From assembly GCA_031844405.1 (NCBI GenBank), contig JAUZVC010000001.1, positions 1,116,001-1,180,000 of the forward strand: a stretch of 64,000 bases of DNA. The letters are read 5' to 3'. Both the position numbers and the translations under genes were made by a program. Below, one piece after another: positions 17,762 through 26,772 of this stretch (its first letter is position 1; each line of letters opens with the position of its first letter). The notes beneath the pieces are model-generated. The model saw only the letters and a list, made by a program, of their open reading frames with translations, was not told the DNA's origin and ran no database searches. This stretch comes from Knoellia sp031844405. GTDB lineage: Bacteria > Actinomycetota > Actinomycetes > Actinomycetales > Dermatophilaceae.

Positions 17762-18912
17762 CCACCGTCGAGCGCCCGGCGGACACGGGCGTCGGGGTCC
17801 CGTTCGTCGACCTCAGGGTCCAGCACTCCGAGGTCGCGGCGGAGGTGCTCGACGGGTTCGCCGAGGTCCTCGAGGCCGGGGACTACATCGGGGGAGGGGC
17901 GCTGTGGTCCTTCGAGGAGGAGTACGCCGACTTCGCCGGGGTGCGCCACTGCATCGGCGTCGGCAACGGGACCGACGCCCTCGAGCTGGCCCTCCGGGCG
18001 CTCGGGGTGGGCGCCGGTGACGAGGTCGTCGTGCCGGCCGCCACCTTCATCGCGACCGCGGAGGCGGTCCTGCGGGCGGGCGCTCGTCCGGTCTTCGCGG
18101 ACGTCGACGACGAGACCCTGCTGCTCGACCCCCACGACGTGGAGCGGGTCCTCACGGACCGCACCCGGGCGGTCGTGCCCGTCGACCTCCACGGACAGGT
18201 CGCGCCCTTCGAGCAGCTCCCGATCTCGCTGTCCGACAGGGGGATTGCGGTGCTCGAGGACGGTGCGCAGTCACAGGGCGCGACCCGCCACGGCAGGCGG
18301 GCCGGGTCCTTCGGGCGGATCGCGGCGACGAGCTTCTACCCCGGCAAGAACCTCGGTGCCTACGGCGACGGGGGAGCGGTGCTGACCGACGACGACGGCC
18401 TTGCCGAGCAGGTCCGCCTCCTCGGCGCGCACGGAAGCGCGGTGAAGTATGTCCACACGACGGTCGGCTTCAACTCGCGTCTCGACACCCTCCAGGCCGT
18501 CGTCCTACGGGCCAAGCTGCGACGGCTGCCCGAGTGGAACGACCAGCGACGGGAGGCCGCCGCGCGCTACGACAGCCTGCTGGACGGCATACCGGGTCTG
18601 CGTCTGCCGGTGACCCTCGCCGGCAACGAGCACGTCTGGCACCTCTACGTCGTGCGCATCACCGACGCGTCCCCAGTCGGTCGCGACGAGGTGCTGCGGC
18701 GGCTTCACGCCGAGGGGATCGGCGCCGGGGTGCACTACCCGGTGCCCGTGCACCTCACGCCGGCGCTGTCGATGCTCGGCCACCGACCCGGCGACCTGCC
18801 GGTGAGCGAACGCGCCGCAGGCCAGATGCTGTCGCTGCCGATGTTCCCCGGGATCACGCAGCTGCAGCAGGCCCGGGTCGCCGAGGCCCTGTCCGCCGCG
18901 CTGGGGCCATGA
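17758..18912 (+). CDS. DegT/DnrJ/EryC1-family PLP aminotransferase (second; WbpE/FdtB-like)
   Basis: A 384-residue aminotransferase from GTG 17758, which overlaps the previous stop. VPFVDLRVQHSEV at the N-terminus and YIGGGALWSFEEEYADF match the WbpE/QdtB/FdtB group, which makes 3-amino sugars. The PLP lysine is in SFYPGKNLGAYGDGGA and the ring aspartate in VLEDGAQSQGA. With the dehydrogenase at 14563 and the acetyltransferase at 20557 it completes an oxidise-aminate-acetylate set for a 3-acetamido sugar. The substrate remains an inference from gene content. The stop overlaps the flippase ATG. Confidence 0.9.
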   Translation: MTTVERPADTGVGVPFVDLRVQHSEVAAEVLDGFAEVLEAGDYIGGGALWSFEEEYADFAGVRHCIGVGNGTDALELALRALGVGAGDEVVVPAATFIATAEAVLRAGARPVFADVDDETLLLDPHDVERVLTDRTRAVVPVDLHGQVAPFEQLPISLSDRGIAVLEDGAQSQGATRHGRRAGSFGRIAATSFYPGKNLGAYGDGGAVLTDDDGLAEQVRLLGAHGSAVKYVHTTVGFNSRLDTLQAVVLRAKLRRLPEWNDQRREAAARYDSLLDGIPGLRLPVTLAGNEHVWHLYVVRITDASPVGRDEVLRRLHAEGIGAGVHYPVPVHLTPALSMLGHRPGDLPVSERAAGQMLSLPMFPGITQLQQARVAEALSAALGP

Positions 18913-20483
18913 GCGCCGACCCGACCGAGCGCGCGGAGGCGGACCCGCTGGAGGCGCCGGGTGACGAGACGCTCGGCGAGGGGGGCCTGGGCCAGCAGGC
19001 CGCCGCCGGCGTCGCGTGGCTCGCCGCCCAGAAGTGGGTCGTGCGGGCGTCCGGCTTCGTCACGCTCCTCGTCCTCACCCGCATCGTGTCACCGCGCGAG
19101 TTCGGCGTCGTCGCGGCCGCGATGGCGGTCATCCCCTTCGTCTACCTGCTCGCCGACCTCGGGTTCTCGACCTACCTCCTCCAGGCCCGCGACTCCGACC
19201 AGCGCAGCCTGAGCACGGCGCTGTGGGCGTCGGTCGGGGCGGGCGCGGTCCTCTCAGGGGGCCTGTTCGTCGCGGCGCCGCTGCTCGCTCGCGCCTTCGC
19301 GGTGCCCGACCTCACGCCTGTGCTTCGCGCCCTCGTCCTCGCTGTGGTCCCCACCGTCCTCGCCGGCGTCCCGCTGGCACTGCTCCGACGGGCGATGGCC
19401 TTCCGGACCGTCGCCCTCCAGGGGGTCGTCGCGGCCCTTCTCGCGCAGGCCGTCGCCGTGGCGGTCGCCCTCCTCGGTGGCGGCGTCTGGGCCCTCGTCG
19501 CGCAGGTCGTCGTCGGCCAGTGGGTCATCGCCCTCCTCGCCTGGCGGCGCGCCGGCTGGCGTCCCTCGCTCGTCCTCTCCGTGAGCAAGCTGCGGTCGAT
19601 GGCCTCCTTCGGGCTGCGCGTCTCGAGCGTCGACGTCGTCGCCACCGCTCGCCTCGCGGCCGAGGGGTGGGTCGTCACCGTGGCGCTGGGGCCCGCCGCG
19701 TTCGGCCTCCTCACCATCGCCCAGCGTCTCGTCCTCACGGCGCAGGAGCTCACCGCCGCCTCCGCCGTGCCCGTCTCCACCGTCGTCTTCGCGAAGCTCC
19801 GCGAGGCACCGGACTGGCTCCGCAACGCCCACCGCAAGGCCCTCAACGTCGGGTATGTCGTCGTCGCGCCCCTCATGTGCGCGATCGTCGTCACCTCCCC
19901 GGCGCTCGTCCCGCTGCTCTTCGGACCCGAGTGGGGCGGGGCGGCCGCTCCGGCGCAGGCGCTCGCCGTCGCCGGGATCCTCACCCTGGGGGCGATGGTC
20001 GACCACGGGCTCTTCTACGGCCTCGGGCGGCCCGGCACCTGGCTCGCCTACGCCGTCGTCGTCGACGCCGTCACGGTGGCCACGACCGCCGTCGCGGTCC
20101 GGGGAGGGCTCGTGGGCGTCGCCGTCGGCTTCGTCGGCGTCGCGTTGCTCGCGACGGTCACCCGGTGGGTCCTCGTGGGCCGGCTGCTCGGCGTCGGGCC
20201 CCGTGAGGTGGCGCGCCCGTTCGCGCAGGTGCTGGCACCCGTCGTGGGCGCCGTCGTGGCCGGCTCGGTCGCCGTGTGGGCCGTCGGACCGAGCACGCCC
20301 GCGCTCCTCCGGGTCGCCGTCGGCGGGACCGTCGTCGCTGTCGCCTACGTGCTGCTCCTCCGGCTCCTCGCGGCCGGCCCGCTGCGCGACACCGTGAGCA
20401 TCGTGCCGGTCCCGGACCGGTTCAAGGCGCCGGTGCGCCGGGCCCTCCACCTCCCCGCGACGGACCCGGCGGCCACGCCGTGA
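18909..20483 (+). CDS. MOP-superfamily polysaccharide flippase (Wzx-like)
   Basis: A 524-residue integral membrane protein with about 12-14 hydrophobic segments between residues ~40 and 500, typical of the polysaccharide-synthesis/MurJ-Wzx group. After a short acidic N-tail the first helix has GFVTLLVLTRIVSPREFGVV, the usual opening of these flippases, followed by LADLGFSTYLLQ. It would move a lipid-linked glycan unit across the membrane. It closes the translationally coupled chain 14563-18912. No Wzy polymerase is visible in the window, so polymerisation may be encoded upstream of it or the glycan may be a single unit. Confidence 0.9.
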   Translation: MSADPTERAEADPLEAPGDETLGEGGLGQQAAAGVAWLAAQKWVVRASGFVTLLVLTRIVSPREFGVVAAAMAVIPFVYLLADLGFSTYLLQARDSDQRSLSTALWASVGAGAVLSGGLFVAAPLLARAFAVPDLTPVLRALVLAVVPTVLAGVPLALLRRAMAFRTVALQGVVAALLAQAVAVAVALLGGGVWALVAQVVVGQWVIALLAWRRAGWRPSLVLSVSKLRSMASFGLRVSSVDVVATARLAAEGWVVTVALGPAAFGLLTIAQRLVLTAQELTAASAVPVSTVVFAKLREAPDWLRNAHRKALNVGYVVVAPLMCAIVVTSPALVPLLFGPEWGGAAAPAQALAVAGILTLGAMVDHGLFYGLGRPGTWLAYAVVVDAVTVATTAVAVRGGLVGVAVGFVGVALLATVTRWVLVGRLLGVGPREVARPFAQVLAPVVGAVVAGSVAVWAVGPSTPALLRVAVGGTVVAVAYVLLLRLLAAGPLRDTVSIVPVPDRFKAPVRRALHLPATDPAATP

Positions 20484-20543
20484 CCGTCGTCGAGGACCCG
20501 TCCCGGGTCCGGTCGACCCCACCCGGCGCGCGGCACGGCGCCC

Positions 20544-20549
20544 TAGGCT
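20544..20549 (+). promoter_or_regulatory. -10 box for leaderless transcription of the acetyltransferase gene
   Basis: TAGGCT followed by exactly seven bases and the GTG at 20557. No ribosome site lies before the GTG, which fits a leaderless transcript starting at the codon itself. No clear -35 box. Confidence 0.6.
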
Positions 20550-20556
20550 GGGACGT

Positions 20557-21213
20557 GTGACGGTGACGTCCGGCGCGGCCGACCTCCCGACCGGCGCCAC
20601 CGGCCCCGGTCCCGCCGCCGCGCGCGTCGAGGAGAGCGCCGACGTCTCACCCGACGCGGTCCTCGGCGCCGGGACCCACGTGTGGCACCTCGCCCAGGTG
20701 CGCGAGCAGGCGGTGCTCGGCGAGGACTGCATCGTCGGCCGCGGCGCCTACGTCGGGCCCGGGGTGCGCATGGGCGACCGCTGCAAGCTCCAGAACCATG
20801 CCCTCGTCTACGAGCCCGCCGTCCTCGAGGACGGTGTCTTCGTCGGGCCGGCCGTCGTCTTCACCAACGACCACTTCCCCCGGTCCACCGACCCCGGGGG
20901 CGCCCTCAAGCGGGGTGGTGACTGGGAACCCGTCGCCGTCGTGTGCCGTGAGGGCGCCTCGATCGGCGCCCGCGCCGTGTGCGTCGCGCCGGTGACGATC
21001 GGGCGGTGGGCCCTCGTGGCCGCGGGTGCCGTGGTGACGAGGGACGTGCCCGACCACGCGCTCGTCGCCGGGGTCCCGGCTCGTCGGATCGGCTGGGTGG
21101 GACGGGCCGGTGTGCCACTCGTCCGGGACCCGGCGCCGGACCTGTGGTCGTGCCCGGAGACGGGTGACCGCTACCTCGAGCGCGATGGAGCCCTCGAGCG
21201 CCTCCACTCGTGA
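20557..21213 (+). CDS. Hexapeptide-repeat sugar N-acetyltransferase (WbpD-like)
   Basis: A 218-residue left-handed beta-helix acyltransferase. Hexapeptide turns run from about residue 28 (VSPDAVLGAGTHVWHLAQV) to about 170 (VTIGRWALVAAGAVVTRDVP). VFVGPAVVFTNDHFPRS is the diagnostic stretch of the WbpD/WxcM-N group, and VAGVPARRIGWVG ends the helix. WbpD uses acetyl-CoA to N-acetylate the 3-amino group installed by a WbpE-type enzyme. An 18-residue Gly/Pro/Ala-rich tail precedes the fold; the GTG start is supported by the -10 box spacing. It has its own promoter although it is functionally part of the glycan locus. Confidence 0.85.
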   Translation: MTVTSGAADLPTGATGPGPAAARVEESADVSPDAVLGAGTHVWHLAQVREQAVLGEDCIVGRGAYVGPGVRMGDRCKLQNHALVYEPAVLEDGVFVGPAVVFTNDHFPRSTDPGGALKRGGDWEPVAVVCREGASIGARAVCVAPVTIGRWALVAAGAVVTRDVPDHALVAGVPARRIGWVGRAGVPLVRDPAPDLWSCPETGDRYLERDGALERLHS

Positions 21214-21236
21214 ACGTCGGTGTCGGCGCGCCGCAC

Positions 21237-21242
21237 TAGTCT
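21237..21242 (+). promoter_or_regulatory. -10 box for leaderless mfd transcript
   Basis: TAGTCT, then seven bases, then the mfd ATG at 21250. There is no ribosome site of standard spacing, so the mRNA is predicted to start at the ATG. Confidence 0.6.
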
Positions 21243-21249
21243 GGAGCCG

Positions 21250-24200
21250 ATGCCCACGCTCCACACCCCCTCGCTCAAGCCCGTCGTCGACCAGTTCGGC
21301 GCGGCACCCCGGATCTCCTCCCTGCTCGAGACGGCGACCGCGCCCGGCACGAGCACGCTCGACGTCTCCGTGAGCGCCGGCGCGCGCCCGGCCCTCATCG
21401 CCGCGGCGGTCGAGCGCCTGCGCGCCACCGCGCCCGACCGGCTGCCGCTGCTCGTCGTCACGGCGACGAGCCGCGAGGCCGAGGACCTCACCGCCGCACT
21501 CGGGTGTGTCCTCGACCCCGACGTCGTCGCCGACTTCCCGTCGTGGGAGACGCTCCCGCACGAGCGGCTCAGCCCGCGCTCCGACACCGTCGGCCGCCGC
21601 CTCGCGGTCCTGCGCCGGCTCGCGCACCCGACGACCGTCGACGAGGACGACGCCGCCCACGGCCTCCTGTCGGTCGTCGTCGCACCCGTGCGCGCCGTCC
21701 TCCAGCCGATCGCCACCGGGCTCGGCGACCTCCAGCCCGTCGCCCTGCGCGCCGGCGAGGAGCACGACCCCGACGCCGTCGTCGAGGGCCTCGTCGCCGC
21801 CGCCTACAGCCGCACCGACCTCGTCGAGCGACGCGGTGAGTTCGCGGTGCGTGGCGGCATCCTCGACGTCTTCCCACCGACCGAGGAGCACCCCCTCCGC
21901 ATCGAGTTCTGGGGCGACACCGTCGAGGAGATCCGCTGGTTCAAGGTCGCCGACCAGCGCTCGCTCGAGGTCGCCGAGCACGGGCTCTGGGCGCCGCCGT
22001 GCCGCGAGGTGCTCCTCACCGACGCCGTGCGCGACCGCGCCGCCACCCTCGCCGAGCAGCTGCCCGGTGCCGCCGACCTCCTCACCAAGCTCGCCGCCGG
22101 CATCGCCGTCGAAGGCATGGAGTCGCTCGCCCCGGCCCTCGTCGACGGCATGGAGTCGATGCTCGACAGCTTCCCTGCCGGCTCACCCGTCGTCACCTGC
22201 GACCCCGAGCGCGTCCGCACCCGCGCCCACGACCTCGTCGCCACGAGCCAGGAGTTCCTCGAGGCGGGGTGGGCCAACGCCGCCGCCGGCAACGCCGTCC
22301 CCATCGACCTCGAGCGCATCCTCGGCTCGGCCTCGTTCTGGACCGTCGGCGACCTGCGCGACCACGCCCGCGAGACCGAGCACCCGTGGTGGGACCTCAC
22401 CCCCTTCGCCCTCGACACCGAGACCGCGGACACGACCGACGGCGACGTCGCGGAGACCGGCACCGAGGACGCCACGGCATACAGGGGTGACATCGAGGCG
22501 GCGGCCGCCGACCTGCGGCGCTGGACCGACGACGGCTGGCGCGTGCTCGTCGCCACCGACGGCCAGGGCTCGGCCAAGCGCATCGTCGAGGTGCTCGGCG
22601 AGGCAGAGGTGCCGGCCCGGCTCGACGCGAGCCTCGACGACCTCGAGCCCGGCATCGTCCACGTGACGACCGCCCAGCTCGGCCGCGGCTTCGTCCATCC
22701 GGACGGGCGGCTCGTCGTCCTCACCGAGTCCGACCTCACCGGCACCCCGACCTCCGGTCCGTCGACCAAGGACATGCGGCGCATGCCGTCGCGTCGTCGC
22801 AACCAGGTCGACCCGCTCCAGCTCAAGACCGGCGACTTCGTCGTCCACGAGCAGCACGGTGTCGGCCGGTTCGTCGAGATGATGCAGCGCACCGTCCAGG
22901 GTGCGACGCGCGAGTACCTCGTCATCGAGTACGCCGCGTCCAAGCGCGGCCAGCCCGGCGACCGGCTCTTCGTGCCGACCGACCAGCTCGACCAGGTGAC
23001 CCGCTACGTCGGCGGGGAGCAGCCCACCCTCAACCGGATGGGCGGCTCGGACTGGAAGCAGACCAAGTCCAAGGCGCGTCGCTACGTCAAGCAGATCGCC
23101 GCCGAGCTCATCCAGCTCTACTCCGCCCGGATGGCCACGAAGGGCCACGCCTTCTCGCCGGACACCCCGTGGCAGCGCGAGCTCGAGGACGCCTTCGCCT
23201 ACGTCGAGACGCCCGACCAGCTCAGCTCGATCGACGAGGTCAAGGCCGACATGGAGCGCGAGGTCCCGATGGACCGCCTCCTCGCCGGCGACGTCGGCTA
23301 CGGCAAGACCGAGATCGCCGTGCGCGCGGCGTTCAAGGCGATCCAGGACGGCAAGCAGGTCGCCGTCCTCGTGCCGACGACGCTCCTCGTGCAGCAGCAC
23401 CTCCAGACCTTCACCGAGCGCTACGCGCCCTACCCCGTGACGGTCAAGGCGCTGAGCCGCTTCATCTCCAAGAAGGAGTCCGACGCCGTCATCGAGGGGC
23501 TGGCCGACGGCACCGTCGACCTCGTCATCGGGACCCACCGCCTGCTCTCCGACTCGGTCCGCTTCAAGGACCTCGGCCTCGTCGTCGTCGACGAGGAGCA
23601 GCGCTTCGGCGTCGAGCACAAGGAGCAGCTCAAGTCGCTCCGCACGGCCGTCGACGTGCTCGCGATGTCCGCGACCCCGATCCCGCGCACGCTCGAGATG
23701 GCCGTGACCGGCATACGCGAGATGTCGACCCTCGCAACGCCTCCCGAGGAGCGGCACCCCGTCCTCACCTATGTCGGCGCCTACGAGGAGAAGCAGATCA
23801 CCGCCGCCATCCGGCGCGAGCTGCTCCGCGAGGGGCAGGTCTTCTACATCCACAACAAGGTGTCGACGATCGAGAGGGCTGCCGCCCGCATCCGCGAGCT
23901 CGTCCCGGAGGCCCGGATCGCGGTCGCCCACGGCAAGATGGGCGAGCACAAGCTCGAGCAGGTCGTCGTCGACTTCTGGGAGAAGCGCTTCGACGTCCTC
24001 GTCTGCACGACGATCGTCGAGACCGGCCTCGACATCTCCAACGCCAACACCCTCATCGTCGAGCGCGCCGACCGCCTCGGTCTCAGCCAGCTGCACCAGC
24101 TGCGCGGGCGCGTCGGGCGGGGTCGTGAGCGGGCCTACTCCTACTTCCTCTACCCGCCCGAGGCGCCCCTCACCGAGACAGCGCACGACCGGCTGCAGAC

Positions 24201-24906
24201 GATCGCCAGCCACACCGACCTCGGCGCCGGCATGCAGGTCGCGATGAAGGACCTCGAGATCCGCGGCGCCGGCAACCTCCTCGGCGGCGAGCAGTCCGGG
24301 CACATCGCCGGTGTCGGCTTCGACCTCTACGTCCGGCTCGTCGGCGAGGCCGTCGCGAGCTTCAAGGGCGACGTCGAGGAGGAGATCGGCGAGATCAAGA
24401 TCGAGCTGCCGGTCGACGCCCACCTGCCGCACGACTACGTGCCGGGTGAGCGGCTACGCCTCGAGGCCTACAAGAAGCTCGCCACCGTCGCCGACGAGTC
24501 CGCCCTCGCCGACATCGAGGCCGAGCTCGTCGACCGCTACGGCCAGCCACCGGAGCCGGTGCGCAACCTCATCGAGGTGGCACGCCTGCGCACGGTCGCA
24601 CGGGCCGCCGGCATCCGTGACATCTCCGTCCAGGGCAACACCGTCCGGTTCGGCCCGGTCGAGCTGCGCGAGAGCCAGGAGCTGCGCCTCCAGCGGCTCT
24701 ACCCCGGCTCGATCGTCAAGCCGGCGCTCAGCACGGTGCTCGTCCCCAAGCCGATGACGGCGCGCGTCGGCGGCCAGCCGTTGCGCAACAAGGACGTGCT
24801 GGAGTGGGCGGGTGCGGTCATCCGCAGCGTCGTCATGGACAATGTCGGGACAGCAGCCGCGGTGGCGACCGCCGGGACCAGCAGCGGGTCCCGGGCCACC
24901 CGTTGA
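21250..24906 (+). CDS. mfd: Transcription-repair coupling factor Mfd
   Basis: A 1218-residue protein of full family length. The order is a UvrB-like N-terminal module (SWETLPHERLSP, GGILDVFPP), then an RNA-polymerase-interacting CarD-like domain near residue 530 (LKTGDFVVHEQHGVGRF), then a RecG-like translocase with Walker A GDVGYGKTEIAVRAAF and the DEEQ box in VVDEEQRFGVEHKE. It ends with a TRCF C-terminal domain (GEIKIELPVDAHLPHDYVP). Mfd pushes RNA polymerase off lesions and recruits UvrA. ATG 21250 is chosen because a -10 box lies seven bases upstream. The order mfd, lipoprotein, mazG, eno resembles M. tuberculosis Rv1020-Rv1023. Confidence 0.97.
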   Translation: MPTLHTPSLKPVVDQFGAAPRISSLLETATAPGTSTLDVSVSAGARPALIAAAVERLRATAPDRLPLLVVTATSREAEDLTAALGCVLDPDVVADFPSWETLPHERLSPRSDTVGRRLAVLRRLAHPTTVDEDDAAHGLLSVVVAPVRAVLQPIATGLGDLQPVALRAGEEHDPDAVVEGLVAAAYSRTDLVERRGEFAVRGGILDVFPPTEEHPLRIEFWGDTVEEIRWFKVADQRSLEVAEHGLWAPPCREVLLTDAVRDRAATLAEQLPGAADLLTKLAAGIAVEGMESLAPALVDGMESMLDSFPAGSPVVTCDPERVRTRAHDLVATSQEFLEAGWANAAAGNAVPIDLERILGSASFWTVGDLRDHARETEHPWWDLTPFALDTETADTTDGDVAETGTEDATAYRGDIEAAAADLRRWTDDGWRVLVATDGQGSAKRIVEVLGEAEVPARLDASLDDLEPGIVHVTTAQLGRGFVHPDGRLVVLTESDLTGTPTSGPSTKDMRRMPSRRRNQVDPLQLKTGDFVVHEQHGVGRFVEMMQRTVQGATREYLVIEYAASKRGQPGDRLFVPTDQLDQVTRYVGGEQPTLNRMGGSDWKQTKSKARRYVKQIAAELIQLYSARMATKGHAFSPDTPWQRELEDAFAYVETPDQLSSIDEVKADMEREVPMDRLLAGDVGYGKTEIAVRAAFKAIQDGKQVAVLVPTTLLVQQHLQTFTERYAPYPVTVKALSRFISKKESDAVIEGLADGTVDLVIGTHRLLSDSVRFKDLGLVVVDEEQRFGVEHKEQLKSLRTAVDVLAMSATPIPRTLEMAVTGIREMSTLATPPEERHPVLTYVGAYEEKQITAAIRRELLREGQVFYIHNKVSTIERAAARIRELVPEARIAVAHGKMGEHKLEQVVVDFWEKRFDVLVCTTIVETGLDISNANTLIVERADRLGLSQLHQLRGRVGRGRERAYSYFLYPPEAPLTETAHDRLQTIASHTDLGAGMQVAMKDLEIRGAGNLLGGEQSGHIAGVGFDLYVRLVGEAVASFKGDVEEEIGEIKIELPVDAHLPHDYVPGERLRLEAYKKLATVADESALADIEAELVDRYGQPPEPVRNLIEVARLRTVARAAGIRDISVQGNTVRFGPVELRESQELRLQRLYPGSIVKPALSTVLVPKPMTARVGGQPLRNKDVLEWAGAVIRSVVMDNVGTAAAVATAGTSSGSRATR

Positions 24907-24920
24907 CGAAGGGACACCCA

Positions 24921-25442
24921 GTGAAGGCCGTCAAGGCTCGCAGCACCGCCATCGCCCTCGCGGGCATCCTCGCCCTGTCCGCGTGCTCCGGCTCGACCTC
25001 GGCCGAGACCGCCGCGGTCGTCGACGGGCGCGTCATCACCGAGCAGGAGGTGCGCGAGGCGACCTCCCAGATCAACAAGGCGTTCAACCCGCAGCAGCCG
25101 CTCACCGCCGCCCAGACGCTCACGCTGCTCATCCGCGCCCCCTACATCAACGAGGCCGCGGCCGCCGCCGGCCGCGCCCAGAGCGAGTCCGCCGCGCGGG
25201 CCGCGCTCAAGGACTTCCCCGAGACGCCCGCCGACTCGACGGTCGAGATCCTCCAGGCCGAGGCGAGCCTCCAGCAGGTCGACGACGCCGGGCGCCAGGA
25301 GCTGACGAAGAAGTTCGCCGAGATCGACATGAAGATCAACCCCCGTTACGGCCGCTTTGACCCCCAGCAGGCCTCGCTCGTCGCGACGTCGCCCAACTGG
25401 CTCGTGCCCGCCGCGTCCGCGCCCGCGCAGCCGGCCCAGTGA
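24921..25442 (+). CDS. SurA-N-like lipoprotein
   Basis: A 173-residue exported lipoprotein. GTG 24921 follows GAAGGGA by seven bases. The signal peptide ends in the lipobox LSAC, with the lipidated cysteine at residue 22. After it, AAVVDGRVITEQEVREATSQ matches the start of SurA/PpiC-type chaperone domains, but no parvulin domain follows. The C-terminus is Ala/Pro-rich. It probably sits on the outer face of the membrane as a small chaperone-like protein; the substrate is unknown. It lies 14 bases after mfd and ends four bases before mazG, so it is likely co-transcribed. Confidence 0.8.
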   Translation: MKAVKARSTAIALAGILALSACSGSTSAETAAVVDGRVITEQEVREATSQINKAFNPQQPLTAAQTLTLLIRAPYINEAAAAAGRAQSESAARAALKDFPETPADSTVEILQAEASLQQVDDAGRQELTKKFAEIDMKINPRYGRFDPQQASLVATSPNWLVPAASAPAQPAQ

Positions 25443-25446
25443 CGTC

Positions 25447-26193
25447 GTGGGGCGGCTGAGCCTCCTCGTCACGAGCCCGCGCGTCGCGCCGGGCCTCATG
25501 TCCCGCAGTGCCTGGTATGCCGTGGAGTCGGCCTCCGCGCGCCTGTGCCGCGACCTGTCGGAGCCGGTCGTCGAGGCCGTCGCCGAGTCGGGTCTGACGG
25601 TCGACCCCGTGGGGGAGGAGCTGTCGCCTCCCGAGCTGGCGCGGCTGCTCGTGGACCGGGCGTTCGAGGCCGACGTCGTGTGGCTCGGCTCGGCCGACGC
25701 CGACCCCGGTCTCACCGACGCGATCGCGTCCGAGGTGTCCCGCCTCGAGACCCCGCCCGAAGTCGAGATGGTCGTCGCGTCGTGGGACGTGCCCGGTTCC
25801 CGGCTGCTCGACGCCGTCGCCGTCATGGACCGGCTTCGCTCGCCCGGCGGCTGCCCGTGGGACGCGAAGCAGACCCACGAGTCTCTCGCGAAGTACCTCA
25901 CCGAGGAGGCCGCCGAGACGGTCGAGGCGATCGAGTCGGGCGACCGCCACCACCTCGCCGAGGAGCTCGGCGACGTGCTCCTCCAAGTGCTCTTCCACGC
26001 CCGGGTGGCCGAGGACGCGAGCGACGAGGCCGACGTCTTCGACATCGACGACGTCGCCGGCGGCCTCGTCGCCAAGCTCGTCCGCCGCCACCCGCACGTC
26101 TTCGCCGACGGCGACGCCTCGACCCCCGAAGAGGTCGAGGAGGCCTGGGCCCGCATCAAGGCCGAGGAGAAGGCCGCGAAGCCCAGCGGCTGA
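25447..26193 (+). CDS. mazG: Nucleoside triphosphate pyrophosphohydrolase MazG
   Basis: A 248-residue protein from GTG 25447, four bases after the lipoprotein stop. The N-terminal ~95 residues are an actinobacterial extension (LVTSPRVAPGLMSRSAWYAV). The MazG domain then has LRSPGGCPWDAKQTHESL, the metal-binding EEAAETVEAI and EELGDVLLQVLFHA (the ExxE and ExxD pairs). It hydrolyses non-canonical (d)NTPs to monophosphates, protecting the nucleotide pool. Actinobacterial MazG often has one active MazG domain, as here. ATG 25501 is an alternative start but would delete a conserved segment. Confidence 0.93.
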   Translation: MGRLSLLVTSPRVAPGLMSRSAWYAVESASARLCRDLSEPVVEAVAESGLTVDPVGEELSPPELARLLVDRAFEADVVWLGSADADPGLTDAIASEVSRLETPPEVEMVVASWDVPGSRLLDAVAVMDRLRSPGGCPWDAKQTHESLAKYLTEEAAETVEAIESGDRHHLAEELGDVLLQVLFHARVAEDASDEADVFDIDDVAGGLVAKLVRRHPHVFADGDASTPEEVEEAWARIKAEEKAAKPSG

Positions 26194-26238
26194 GCCGTCC
26201 GCGTGCGATCCTGTGGCCGTCGCGCCCGAGGAGGACCC

Positions 26239-26751
26239 GTGAGCCAGCCGCCGCACCACCCGCTCCCGCCGGGCCCACCGCACCAGCCGTATGCCGGCGG
26301 TTATGCCGCCCCGTATGCCGTCCCACCGTCCCACGGGTACGCCCACCCGCCTGCCCCCGCCCCACGGTCGTCGGGGCTGAACCCGTGGGCCGCGGGGGCC
26401 ATCGGTCTCGTCGTGGGGATGTTCCTCACCTTCGTCGGCATGACCGTGTTGCCGATGCTCTTCTTCGGGTTGGCCTTCGGAGGCCTTGGGTCCTTCGAGG
26501 AGGGGTTCCCGAGTCCGCCGTCCGGCCGGGTGGAGGTCGCAGCCGACGGCAGCGTGAGCGGTGAGGCCCTCGCCGAGGCCCTCGAGGACGAGGGCGACTA
26601 CTACTACGAGGACGTGACCTGCCCGGCGACCGCCCGGGTCGCCACCGACGTCACGACGATCTGCCGGGGCACCGACGGCGTCGACGACCTGCGCGTCGTC
26701 GTCGTCTTCGAGGGCGACGACGGCCGCTTCAGGACCGCCGACCTCTGGTGA
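26239..26751 (+). CDS. Pro/Tyr-rich single-pass membrane protein with DUF4333-like tail
   Basis: A 170-residue protein. GTG 26239 is five bases after GAGGAGGA. The first ~40 residues are Pro/Tyr/Gly-rich with repeated PYA/GYA units. One strong hydrophobic segment (AIGLVVGMFLTFVGM, extended) follows at about 55-82. The outer part has two cysteines spaced as in DUF4333 (DVTCPATARV then TTICRG), ending in a short VVVVFEGDDGRF strand. Function unknown. The N-tail codons include three near-identical TATGCCG stretches. It may follow mazG in one transcript, 45 bases downstream. Confidence 0.75.
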   Translation: MSQPPHHPLPPGPPHQPYAGGYAAPYAVPPSHGYAHPPAPAPRSSGLNPWAAGAIGLVVGMFLTFVGMTVLPMLFFGLAFGGLGSFEEGFPSPPSGRVEVAADGSVSGEALAEALEDEGDYYYEDVTCPATARVATDVTTICRGTDGVDDLRVVVVFEGDDGRFRTADLW

Positions 26752-26772
26752 CCGGACGGCATACGCAGGCTC

